Positions 6,377 to 13,297 of a DNA stretch of 39,275 bases are shown piece by piece. The position numbers were made by a program, and so were the translations under genes. The first letter of the stretch is position 1, and each line of letters starts with the position of its first letter. The notes below the pieces were generated by a model. It searched no databases. It was not told where the DNA came from and saw only the letters and a program-made list of their open reading frames with translations. The stretch comes from DATDUW01 sp035290185. Its GTDB lineage: Bacteria; Patescibacteriota; Patescibacteriia; UBA9934; GWF2-40-263. The DNA lies in contig DATDUW010000033.1 of NCBI GenBank assembly GCA_035290185.1, positions 1 to 39,275 of the forward strand, given 5' to 3'.

Positions 6377-7825
6377 ATGATTTCCATCACCTGTATGTTT
6401 TCAACTCGTCTTCTTGCCGAGAGTCGTTTGACATCCCGGCGCAGGGCCGTTCGCGGTTCGCTGAACGTCTTTCCGAAACTTTTAGATCCTCTTCATGAGG
6501 AGAGTCCCCTTCACTCACGTCAAAAGAGAAGCCAAACGGTCGCTGTTATTGGACTTGGATATGTCGGTCTTCCCCTTGCCCTTCTGGCAAAAAAACAGAA
6601 ATTCAATGTCATGGGGATCGATACCGATTCCAAAAAAATTCGTGCGATCGCCCACGGACGGAGTCCATTCCGCGATGAGGCCATTGAACGGGCGTTGGCA
6701 GCCGAAGGAAAGGACGGCCTTCGCGCAACCACCCGATTTCACGCCGTTGAACAGGCCGGAATCGTCGTGGTCTGTGTTCCCACTCCTGTGACCGAGGATC
6801 ATGTCCCTGATTTGGCTCCGCTGGAACAGGCCTGTCGTTCCGTGGCCCCTTACCTGCGTCCTGAAACACTTGTTGTCATCGAATCCTCCATCTATCCGGG
6901 AACTACGGAAACGGTCATAAAACCCATCCTAGAGAAAGGATCCGGACTTTCTGTTGCGGCTGGTGAATTGTTTCTTGCCCATTGTCCTGAACGTATCAAT
7001 CCCGGGGACAACCATTGGCGTGTGGGGAATCTTCCGCGTGTGGTCGGAGGGGTGAATCGTGAGAGTACGGAACAGGCCAGTGCGTTCTATCGGCGCCTGC
7101 TCCCCCAGGGGGCCGTAAAGGAAATGAGTTCTGTCGCAGAGGCCGAGGCTGTCAAAATGGTCGAAAACGCCTTTCGTGACGTGAATATCGCCTTTGTTAA
7201 CGAGTTGGCGATCGCCTTTGAAAAATGGGGGATCAATATCCTCCATGTCATCGATGGCGCGTCCACGAAACCGTTTGCATTTTTGCCGCATTATCCCGGT
7301 TGTGGCGTCGGGGGGCATTGCATTCCGGTGGATCCATATTATCTTATCGAACGCGCACGCGAGAGCCAGGTGCCACTTCATTTAATCGAAACAGCCCGTG
7401 CCGTAAACAACAGTATGCCGGCCCATACGGTTGATTTGACCCTTCAGGCCACGGATCGGCTTGGTCTGAAGCCGGCGGAAACGACGGTTGTTGTGTTAGG
7501 GCTTGCTTATAAAGCAGATACAGACGATGAACGGGAAAGTCCCTCCCACGAGATTATCCATCTTTTGGAGACACGTCGTTTTCCGGTGGTGGTCTATGAT
7601 CCGTATCTGGCGCATCCAGCCCTTTCCGCTCCGTCGTTGGCGCAGGCGTTGTCTCGATCCGTGGTCGTGATCTTGGCAACGGCTCACCGTGAGTTTCTCA
7701 GAGCCTTGACACCGGAATTTTTGGTACGCCAGGGTATTCGTGCCGTGATTGACGGCCGCAATTGTCTGAGAGGGCAAGAAATAAAAAAAGCAGGGATCGC
7801 CTATCAAGGGATCGGCTTATCTTGA
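6377..7825 (+). CDS. Nucleotide-sugar dehydrogenase, UDP-HexNAc 6-dehydrogenase type
   Basis: The enzyme oxidises C6 of a UDP-sugar to the uronic acid using 2 NAD+. The N-terminal Rossmann motif is TVAVIGLGYVGLP (54-66). The central domain has ESSIYPGTTE and CPERINPG. The catalytic cysteine is C315 in GCGVGGHCIPVDPYY, and the C-terminal domain has GLAYKADTDDERESPS. The GGHCIP(V/I)D form is typical of WbpA/WecC-type enzymes acting on UDP-HexNAc rather than of UDP-glucose dehydrogenases (GGxCLPKD). About 50 residues precede the fold, more than usual. ATG 6377, ATG 6395 and TTG 6428 are all possible starts and I cannot decide between them. It heads the plus-strand cluster with the GT2 and deacetylase and probably supplies a HexNAcA donor. 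Confidence 0.88.
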   Translation: MISITCMFSTRLLAESRLTSRRRAVRGSLNVFPKLLDPLHEESPLHSRQKRSQTVAVIGLGYVGLPLALLAKKQKFNVMGIDTDSKKIRAIAHGRSPFRDEAIERALAAEGKDGLRATTRFHAVEQAGIVVVCVPTPVTEDHVPDLAPLEQACRSVAPYLRPETLVVIESSIYPGTTETVIKPILEKGSGLSVAAGELFLAHCPERINPGDNHWRVGNLPRVVGGVNRESTEQASAFYRRLLPQGAVKEMSSVAEAEAVKMVENAFRDVNIAFVNELAIAFEKWGINILHVIDGASTKPFAFLPHYPGCGVGGHCIPVDPYYLIERARESQVPLHLIETARAVNNSMPAHTVDLTLQATDRLGLKPAETTVVVLGLAYKADTDDERESPSHEIIHLLETRRFPVVVYDPYLAHPALSAPSLAQALSRSVVVILATAHREFLRALTPEFLVRQGIRAVIDGRNCLRGQEIKKAGIAYQGIGLS

Positions 7826-7834
7826 GTCGAAGGG

Positions 7835-7862
7835 CCCCACGGTTTTTTAAAAAACCGTGGGG
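7835..7862. repeat. Perfect 28-bp palindrome between dehydrogenase and GT2 genes
   Basis: CCCCACGGTTTTTT (7835-7848) is followed directly by AAAAAACCGTGGGG (7849-7862). As RNA it folds to a strong hairpin, but no T-run follows on either strand, so it is not a classical terminator. It lies between the dehydrogenase stop (7825) and the GT2 start (7900), so it could be a processing, stability or attenuation element, or a protein-binding site. Confidence 0.85.
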
Positions 7863-7899
7863 CGAGGGATTCCCTCCTCGCGTGTCTTTTTTGAATGGT

Positions 7900-9261
7900 A
7901 TGAAGACTTCCTTCTCACGCTTCACCATCATTGTCTTTTTTATTCTGGGAACGCTGGTCGTCATCTGGGGAGGGAAGATGTTGTCCGGATGGGAAAGCGG
8001 AGTGCCTCATGGCTTCCTCTACGCGTACGGAATCTCCGTAACCGTTGCCATGCTTGGAGTTTTTTCCATCGTGTTCTTTTTCTATCGGGATCCGTACGAA
8101 GAGGCCCTTCGACTTCAAGGGGGGTCTCCTCCGACAAAAAAAGCGTTCATAAGCATTATCCTTTCCGTTTACAATGAAGAAAAATTCATGGCACAGTGTC
8201 TTGATTCCCTCCTGGCGCAGACGTATCCACGCAAGCGCATTTTCGTGGTGAACGATGCAAGCACTGACCGGACAGCAGAGGTTCTCCAATCGTATGCCGA
8301 CCGAAAGGAGGTGACCATTCTGACTCGTAAAAAAAACGTTGGAAAAAAACGAGCCATCGCCAGTGCCATCGCTCGGGCTCCAGGAACGATCTTTGCCTTT
8401 ACGGACAGTGATACGGTTTTGGAAAAAGATGCGATCGAGAAGTTGGTAACTGTTCTGGAGGCTCGCCCGGATGTTGGGGCCGTCAATGGCCACGTGCGCG
8501 CTTTCAATGCGGATACGAATTTTTTGACCAAAATTCAGGACGTCTGGTATGAAGGACAGTTTTCCATTCGGAAATCTTTCGAAAGCATTTTTGGTTCGGT
8601 GACCTGCGTCTCTGGCCCCTTGGCCGTTTTCCGTCGGGAAGCCATTTTCAACTATATTCCCGCCTGGCAGAGGGATTCCTTCCTCCGAAAGGAGTTTCGA
8701 TTTTCCACTGACCGGTCGATGACCAATTTCGTCCTTTCCGCCGGGAGTATTGGTCGGCGACTCAAGGAGCGGCACGCGGAGACGTTTTTCGTGCGTAAAA
8801 AGGATTATCCGGAACGTGACTGGTCTGTCGTGTACACGAAATCGGCTCATGCTTGGACGATCGTTCCAGATACGTTTTCGCGGCTGGTCAAGCAACAGGT
8901 TCGGTGGAAGAAAAGCTTTCTCCGAAGCATCTTTTTGACCGGGCGTTACTTCTATAAGCGTCCCTTTCCTGTTGCTGTTCTTTATTATCTGCACGTCCTC
9001 TTCGTTCTTTCCGCCCCGTTTATCGCGTTCAGACACCTCGTGTACTTGCCGATGAACGGGAGTATTCTTCCGGCTGTTCTCTATTTGGCCGGCATCTGTT
9101 ATGTCGGACTGCTCTTTGGCCTTGCCTATCGGCTCACGGTTCCCGGGGATCCTCGTTGGCTTTATCGGCCCGTCATGAGCGTTTTGTCCACGCTGATTTT
9201 TTCTTGGCTTCTTCTCTATTCGGCTTTTACCATCAAAAAAACCCTATGGCACCGCGGCTAA
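7900..9261 (+). CDS. GT2 processive polysaccharide synthase (hyaluronan/NodC/PgaC-like)
   Basis: This 453-residue inner-membrane synthase polymerises UDP-sugars and threads the chain outward. It has two N-terminal membrane helices (about 8-27, 42-62). The GT2 domain follows, with SIILSVYNEE (85-94), VVNDASTDRT, the DSD metal site (169-171), SGPLAVFRRE (238-247), STDR (269-272, where relatives have GDDR or GEDR) and QQVRW (332-336). Several C-terminal helices end the protein. The SGPLAVFRRE and KQQVRWKKSFLR stretches are closest in memory to class I hyaluronan synthases and NodC. The frame is open upstream to 7762, but that would span the 28-bp palindrome and overlap the dehydrogenase, so ATG 7900 is chosen. 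Its end overlaps the deacetylase start by 16 bases. Confidence 0.88.
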   Translation: MKTSFSRFTIIVFFILGTLVVIWGGKMLSGWESGVPHGFLYAYGISVTVAMLGVFSIVFFFYRDPYEEALRLQGGSPPTKKAFISIILSVYNEEKFMAQCLDSLLAQTYPRKRIFVVNDASTDRTAEVLQSYADRKEVTILTRKKNVGKKRAIASAIARAPGTIFAFTDSDTVLEKDAIEKLVTVLEARPDVGAVNGHVRAFNADTNFLTKIQDVWYEGQFSIRKSFESIFGSVTCVSGPLAVFRREAIFNYIPAWQRDSFLRKEFRFSTDRSMTNFVLSAGSIGRRLKERHAETFFVRKKDYPERDWSVVYTKSAHAWTIVPDTFSRLVKQQVRWKKSFLRSIFLTGRYFYKRPFPVAVLYYLHVLFVLSAPFIAFRHLVYLPMNGSILPAVLYLAGICYVGLLFGLAYRLTVPGDPRWLYRPVMSVLSTLIFSWLLLYSAFTIKKTLWHRG

Positions 9262-10811
9262 AAAAAATAGCGTTAGAAGGGATAGGAATGGTTTCCGTTC
9301 TGTTTTTCTTCGTCCTGTTGTTTGCCAAATATTTCTTTCCGGGAACTCTAGCTTTTACCGCTAGGGAAGCAGCGACGTCTGCACGAATGGGTGTCAATTT
9401 CCTTGAAGTTAAGGCAGCGGTGATCGTTGATCCTTCTCTTCGGAATCCTCCCGCTTTCGTGGGAACGGCAAGGGCCGTTCCTGCTCTCCTCTATCATGGC
9501 ATCAATAGGACGGCTTCCGACATCTCTTGGAAGACGTTTCGAAATCAGCTTTTTGCCCTAAAGCGCGCTGGGTGGACGACGGTGACGCTCAAGGATTTCT
9601 ATGCCTTTCTTCATCAGGGAAAATCTTTGCCGGAGAAATCATTTCTCCTGACCTTCGATGATGGGATTCGATCAAGCTGGATCTACGGCGATCCCGTTCT
9701 GAAGGCCCTGGATTATACGGCCGTCCTCTTTATTATTACCAAATTTTCAACGGAGGATGGATCATCTTATTATCTTTCCCGAAAAGAGGTGGAAACCATG
9801 CTTGCCTCGAACCGATGGGAGATTCAATCGCATGGACGTCAGGCTCATATTCCGGTTGTGATCGACACAAACGGAACTAAAGGCGATTTTCTTTCCAACC
9901 GCCAGTGGCTCCCTTCTTTAGGACGTCTCGAAACATTGGAAGAATTTCAAGAACGTATTCGAATCGATTTCGAAGCTTCCTATCGGGATATTCAATCTCT
10001 TGGCATCCAGGACCCCATTGCCTTTGCTTTCCCTTCCGGAGATTTTGGACAGTTGACGCTGAATACGGAAAATGCTCAACAGATTGTCCTTCAGGAAATT
10101 CGGGCTTTTTACCCTTTTGTTAATTTTTTTCAATTTTGGCCAAGTCAAGGATTTACGCACAATTATCCGGCCGAGTCCCCGGAGGATGTCATGATTCGTC
10201 GCATTATCGTGGATCCGTCCTGGGATGAACAAGCGCTTCTTCACAGGCTTGCTTTTGGCGCGGAAAAGTCCCTGCCGTATGATCAGACATTTGATCCGTC
10301 GCAGGGATGGGTGAGTGTCTGGGGGGATCAGGTATTTGAACATGACGGAATGACCATCAGTGCTTCTGAAAAGACAACCGGAGGCCTTTCTTTCCTTGAT
10401 GGGACACGCCCCTGGATTTCCTATCGCACGCAAGCGACGGACGTTGTGATAGAAAAAGGATCCACATTTTCTCTGGTGGGCCGCTATCGGGACGCCGATC
10501 AATATGTCAGTTGTACGTTCAGCCGAGAGGCGGTTGTTCTTCAGGTTATGAATAAGGGGGTGGAAGATTCCGTTCTCAGTCAAAAAACGACTTTGGTGGA
10601 AGAGCAGATTCCTTTTCAACCTTTTCAGGAAATTTCCGGTCAAGAGGTCGTATGCGGGATCGATGAAAGGCCCATTCTTTCCGTTTCTCTTTCGGAAGAA
10701 CATCTGGCCCCCACAGGCGGAATCGGAATAAAAACATGGGACCCGGTTGTGAACAATACCAGTGTCCATTTGTCCCGAATTCGCGTGATGCCGGTAGAGG
10801 AGGGTTTATAG
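9246..10811 (+). CDS. Membrane-anchored polysaccharide deacetylase, PgaB/NodB-like, with C-terminal sugar-binding-like module
   Basis: The protein has 521 residues. One N-terminal anchor (about 12-32) is followed by a NodB-homology domain: LLYHGI (81-86), TFDDG (136-140; metal and base aspartates) and SHGRQAH (195-201). H196 and H201 have the HxxxxH spacing I recall for PgaB (H184/H189), rather than the HxxxH of most NodB enzymes. It should remove N-acetyl groups from the polymer outside the membrane. The C-terminal third (about 350-515) is beta-rich and resembles the domain of the secreted protein at 5064-5945. Start ATG 9246 overlaps the synthase stop, so coupled translation is likely. The frame open to 9156 is not needed. 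Confidence 0.85.
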   Translation: MAPRLKKIALEGIGMVSVLFFFVLLFAKYFFPGTLAFTAREAATSARMGVNFLEVKAAVIVDPSLRNPPAFVGTARAVPALLYHGINRTASDISWKTFRNQLFALKRAGWTTVTLKDFYAFLHQGKSLPEKSFLLTFDDGIRSSWIYGDPVLKALDYTAVLFIITKFSTEDGSSYYLSRKEVETMLASNRWEIQSHGRQAHIPVVIDTNGTKGDFLSNRQWLPSLGRLETLEEFQERIRIDFEASYRDIQSLGIQDPIAFAFPSGDFGQLTLNTENAQQIVLQEIRAFYPFVNFFQFWPSQGFTHNYPAESPEDVMIRRIIVDPSWDEQALLHRLAFGAEKSLPYDQTFDPSQGWVSVWGDQVFEHDGMTISASEKTTGGLSFLDGTRPWISYRTQATDVVIEKGSTFSLVGRYRDADQYVSCTFSREAVVLQVMNKGVEDSVLSQKTTLVEEQIPFQPFQEISGQEVVCGIDERPILSVSLSEEHLAPTGGIGIKTWDPVVNNTSVHLSRIRVMPVEEGL

Positions 10812-10836
10812 GCATCTTTGACACATGAACGTGAAT

Positions 10837-10865
10837 TTGACAGTCCGTCTTTTGGAGGTTAGAGT
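10837..10865 (+). promoter_or_regulatory. Promoter of the 10923 gene
   Basis: A perfect TTGACA (10837-10842), 17 bases, then TAGAGT (10860-10865). This predicts a ~50-base leader containing the strong GAGGAGGGAG Shine-Dalgarno just before ATG 10923. Confidence 0.6.
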
Positions 10866-10922
10866 TTGTCCGTTCTTTTTTCTTTCGGGAAGAAAATAGG
10901 GTTTTTTGAGGAGGGAGTAACA

Positions 10923-11489
10923 ATGGGAATCAAATTTCTGAAGCGGCGATATTTTAGGTCTTTTAGTGGAAGGCGGACCATCGTGATACTGACCGAAGAG
11001 ATTCGTTCTATTCTTGAGGGTCTTCCGGCAGAAAGGAATCTCATCATCCATTCGTCGGAGGGGGGGTTGGGGGTTCACTGGGGTGTTGTTTTGAATGTCG
11101 GTTTGCACAGAGAAAAGCGGACTGTCAGTCTCCGGGACGTCGCCGGACGGATGAAGGCGGACATTGTCGTTTTGGTTCCGGTCACCGCTGAGGCCTTGAT
11201 AAAGGCCGCGGTTCTTACCGGGAGGGCTCCTCTGGATGCAGACATTTTGGAAAGGGGTTCCGAAGCCCCACAAGACGAGGTTCTTGAAACTATCGTCAGG
11301 TGGGTTGAGACGGACAGGGTTTCTCTGGAAACGGGGGTAGGAATGGCCGCGCTTCTTTTGAAAGGAGAGCGTGGGGAGAAAATCCCCTGTCCGGTGATGG
11401 GAGACGGTTCAGAAGGCTCTTGTGTCAACAGGGGTTGTTGCCTCCCTGACCGACTTCTCTGCTTTTTCACTATGGCCCGCGCTGCTTGA
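10923..11489 (+). CDS. Hypothetical protein with strong Shine-Dalgarno
   Basis: This 188-residue protein belongs to no family I recognise. Gene status rests on a perfect -35 promoter, the Shine-Dalgarno GAGGAGGGAG ending about 5 bases before ATG 10923, and a terminator just downstream. The N-terminus is basic (KRRYFRSFSGRR). The middle alternates beta-like and helical stretches (RTIVILTEEIRSILEGLP, ADIVVLVPVTAEALIKAAV). The C-terminal ~30 residues contain four cysteines and look less conserved. No membrane helix or signal peptide is clear. The start could be TTG 10866, but that would place the Shine-Dalgarno inside the gene. Confidence 0.6.
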   Translation: MGIKFLKRRYFRSFSGRRTIVILTEEIRSILEGLPAERNLIIHSSEGGLGVHWGVVLNVGLHREKRTVSLRDVAGRMKADIVVLVPVTAEALIKAAVLTGRAPLDADILERGSEAPQDEVLETIVRWVETDRVSLETGVGMAALLLKGERGEKIPCPVMGDGSEGSCVNRGCCLPDRLLCFFTMARAA

Positions 11490-11510
11490 GAAAGATCCGG
11501 AGAGGACGTA

Positions 11511-11551
11511 GACCAGGCCGAGTTCTTCGTCCTGGTTTTTTTGTTTTTTTT
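11511..11551 (+). terminator. Terminator after the 10923 gene
   Basis: ACCAGG (11512-11517) pairs with CCTGGT (11531-11536) around a 13-base loop. It is followed by T7-G-T8 within 11536-11551. Confidence 0.7.
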
Positions 11552-11629
11552 CACCTTCTCCATCACAAAAAAATAAATAAATCAGCTCTGGAAATCCAAA
11601 CAAAATAAGCCCCGCAAGAACGGAACTTA

Positions 11630-11653
11630 TTTGATACAAATTTGTGATCCAAA
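11630..11653. repeat. Imperfect 24-bp palindrome in the intergenic region
   Basis: TTTGATACAAATTTGTGATCCAAA-type symmetry is seen (written in parts: TTTGATAC, AAATTT, GTGATCCAAA), centred on AAATTT. No T-run follows. It may be an operator-like or recombination site; nothing ties it to a gene. Confidence 0.3.
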
Positions 11654-11667
11654 AGCGTCCAAATCTC

Positions 11668-11687
11668 TGGTCGGGCTGGCGGGACTT
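11668..11687 (-). repeat. Duplicate of the tRNA-Pro 3' end (possible att remnant)
   Basis: The 20 bases here are identical to 11752-11771, the CCA, discriminator, acceptor 3' strand and part of the T-arm of tRNA-Pro on the minus strand. The copy lies 64 bases downstream of the tRNA 3' end. A second copy of a tRNA 3' end is the usual footprint of tyrosine-recombinase integration, here with almost nothing left between the two copies. Confidence 0.6.
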
Positions 11688-11691
11688 GCCT

Positions 11692-11721
11692 GGCCTAAAG
11701 GCCGGGTCCGGCCTTTAGGCC
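11692..11721. repeat. 13-bp GC-rich hairpin between the tRNA-Pro 3' end and its copy
   Basis: GGCCTAAAGGCCG (11692-11704) and CGGCCTTTAGGCC (11709-11721) are perfect complements with loop GGTC. Each arm is itself nearly palindromic. There is no T-run on either side. It fills about half of the 64 bases between the two tRNA 3'-end copies. Confidence 0.8.
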
Positions 11722-11751
11722 GGAAACCCACAGAGGGAACTGTGCTAAAAT

Positions 11752-11827
11752 TGGTCGGGCTGGCGGGACTTGAACCCACGGCCTCTACGTCCCGAACGTA
11801 GCGCTCTACCTACTGAGCTACAGCCCG
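11752..11827 (-). tRNA. tRNA-Pro (CGG)
   Basis: On the minus strand, acceptor CGGGCTG pairs with CAGCCCG, followed by A and an encoded CCA. The anticodon stem CTACG/CGTAG holds loop TTCGGGA with anticodon CGG, reading CCG. The C1-G72 pair is typical of tRNA-Pro. A minus-strand promoter (11892-11864) lies about 30 bases upstream of the 5' end. Confidence 0.94.
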
Positions 11828-11863
11828 TTTTTTTATCCTCTCCTTCTTTTTAAAAACATTCCG

Positions 11864-11914
11864 AGTATAGAGGGACCGTGTTTTTTTGGCAAGCAGCCGA
11901 AGAGGGATTATGAT
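11864..11914. promoter_or_regulatory. Divergent promoters with overlapping -35 boxes
   Basis: Minus strand, for tRNA-Pro: TTGCCA (11892-11887), 17 bases, TATACT (11869-11864). Plus strand, for the methyltransferase: TTGGCA (11886-11891), 17 bases, TATGAT (11909-11914). The two -35 hexamers share five bases of the self-complementary core TTGGCAA, so RNA polymerase cannot occupy both sides at once. Confidence 0.7.
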
Positions 11915-11935
11915 GGACTTTGAAAGGAAATTTTT

Positions 11936-12460
11936 ATGTTGGATTGGCAAGCAGTCGGACTGACCGTGGGTGTTATCATGCTTATTTCCATGGCGTACGC
12001 GGCTGTTTCTGGCGCGCCGTGGGTTCCCACGCGACGCAAGGATATTGACCGTATTCTTCGGTTGGCAGACCCGAAAGCAGGAGAAATCATGTACGATCTT
12101 GGATGTGGGGATGGGCGCATCATTGTTCGTGCAGCCCGTGAGTGCGGGGTGTTCGGGGTCGGTATTGAGCTTTCTCTTTTACAGGCATTGGTGGCCAAGG
12201 TGCGCTCTTGGAGGTCTGGCAGCAACGTGCACATCCGTTGGACGAATGTTTTTCGAACAGATTTGCGGAACGCCGATGTTGTTTATCTGTTTCTTATGCC
12301 CGAAGCCTATGCAAAGATCCGTCCGAAGTTAGAAGCTGAATTGAAGTCGGGTGCACGCGTTCTTTCCTATGTCTGGCCGATTCCGGGGTGGGTGCCTACA
12401 ACCGTGGACGACAGGGAAGGCGCTGCCAAACTTTATCTTTACGTTCGGGAAGAAAAATAG
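11936..12460 (+). CDS. Membrane-anchored class I SAM methyltransferase (FAM173-like)
   Basis: The protein has 174 residues. An N-terminal membrane helix (about 5-25) and the APWVPT segment precede the Rossmann-type methyltransferase core: motif I is YDLGCGDGRI (53-62), with an acidic residue in GIELS at the end of strand 2. The order 'helix, AP(W/Y)VPT, DLG(C/S)GDGR, short C-terminus' matches the FAM173 family, whose eukaryotic members methylate lysines of ATP synthase subunit c and ANT. A protein substrate at the membrane is therefore possible here, but the bacterial substrate is unknown. ATG 11936 is preceded by AAAGGAAA and a very good promoter. It may be a separate transcript from parA. 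Confidence 0.8.
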   Translation: MLDWQAVGLTVGVIMLISMAYAAVSGAPWVPTRRKDIDRILRLADPKAGEIMYDLGCGDGRIIVRAARECGVFGVGIELSLLQALVAKVRSWRSGSNVHIRWTNVFRTDLRNADVVYLFLMPEAYAKIRPKLEAELKSGARVLSYVWPIPGWVPTTVDDREGAAKLYLYVREEK

Positions 12461-12475
12461 GTTTCCATTCCTGTA

Positions 12476-12504
12476 TTCCGTTTCATCATCCGTTCGGCTA
12501 TACT
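12476..12504 (+). promoter_or_regulatory. Promoter of parA-parB
   Basis: TTCCGT (12476-12481; weak), 17 bases, TATACT (12499-12504; strong). The -10 box ends 16 bases before ATG 12521, so the leader is about 10 bases. Confidence 0.45.
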
Positions 12505-12520
12505 GGCGTTGAGCATGTGT

Positions 12521-13297
12521 ATGGCGCACGTCATTTCCGTTGTTAATCAAAAGGGCGGGGTTGGGAAAACGACCACGGCCATCAACCTGGCAGCGTATTT
12601 GGCAGACACGGGGAAGTTCGTGCTGCTTCTTGATTTGGATCCGCAGGCAAATGCTACGTCCGGGCTCGGTATTGATTATAAAACCGTCGGTCATGGCACG
12701 TACGAAGGTCTCATTGGTTCGCGGCGCTTGCGGGATGTTGTGCGTTGTACACCACATGAGGGACTAAAAGTCATTCCGGCCACGCCGGCCTTGGCTGGTG
12801 CGGGAGTGGAACTGGTGGGCGCGTCCGAACGCGAACATTGCCTGCGCAAGGCCCTGCTTGAAATTCGCAATGACTTTGATTACATCATCATGGATCATCC
12901 GCCCTCCTTGGATCTTCTGACGATCAACGGGCTGACAGCAGCCGAATCTGTTCTTATTCCGGTTCAGGCCGAATTTTACGCTTTGGAGGGGTTGGGACAG
13001 CTTTTACATACGGTGGATTTGGTTCGTGATCAATTGAATCCACGCCTCAAGCTCCTCGGCGCGGTTATTACCATGTTTGACACACGCACGCGCCTTTCCC
13101 AAGAAGTTTTCGAGGAGCTTTATCGTTATTTTCCCGAGAAGATTTTTCGATCCGTCATTCCACGCAGCGTCCGTCTGGCCGAAGCACCTTCGTTTGGCAA
13201 GACGATTCTCGGTTATGATCCGGGATCGAAAGCAGCCAAGGCATACGAACGTTTAACCAAAGAATTTTTGATGCGTGAAGAGGAAAGAAATATATGA
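12521..13297 (+). CDS. parA: Chromosome partitioning ATPase ParA (Soj)
   Basis: This 258-residue Walker-type ATPase forms a dynamic gradient on DNA and moves ParB-bound origins. It has the deviant Walker A KGGVGKTT (about 11-18, with the signature lysine), LLLDLDPQANATSGLG (A' motif) and the Walker B-like DYIIMDHPPS. The length and the lack of an N-terminal HTH indicate the chromosomal Soj type rather than a plasmid ParA. Of the in-frame starts TTG 12509, ATG 12515 and ATG 12521, the last puts MAHVISVVNQKGG at the N-terminus as in the family. Its stop overlaps the parB start (ATGA), so the two are translationally coupled. Confidence 0.93.
   Translation: MAHVISVVNQKGGVGKTTTAINLAAYLADTGKFVLLLDLDPQANATSGLGIDYKTVGHGTYEGLIGSRRLRDVVRCTPHEGLKVIPATPALAGAGVELVGASEREHCLRKALLEIRNDFDYIIMDHPPSLDLLTINGLTAAESVLIPVQAEFYALEGLGQLLHTVDLVRDQLNPRLKLLGAVITMFDTRTRLSQEVFEELYRYFPEKIFRSVIPRSVRLAEAPSFGKTILGYDPGSKAAKAYERLTKEFLMREEERNI

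Noticed and set aside
7762..7899. N-terminal extension of the GT2 synthase
   Set aside because: It would overlap the dehydrogenase and translate the 28-bp palindrome; the family fold begins at MKTSFSRF (7900).
7915..9036. Long (373-codon) minus-strand frame opposite the GT2 gene
   Set aside because: It is an antisense shadow of a clear GT2 coding region, with no motif of its own.
9918..10769. Minus-strand frame opposite the deacetylase
   Set aside because: The coding strand shows the NodB motifs; the reverse product has no plausible fold.
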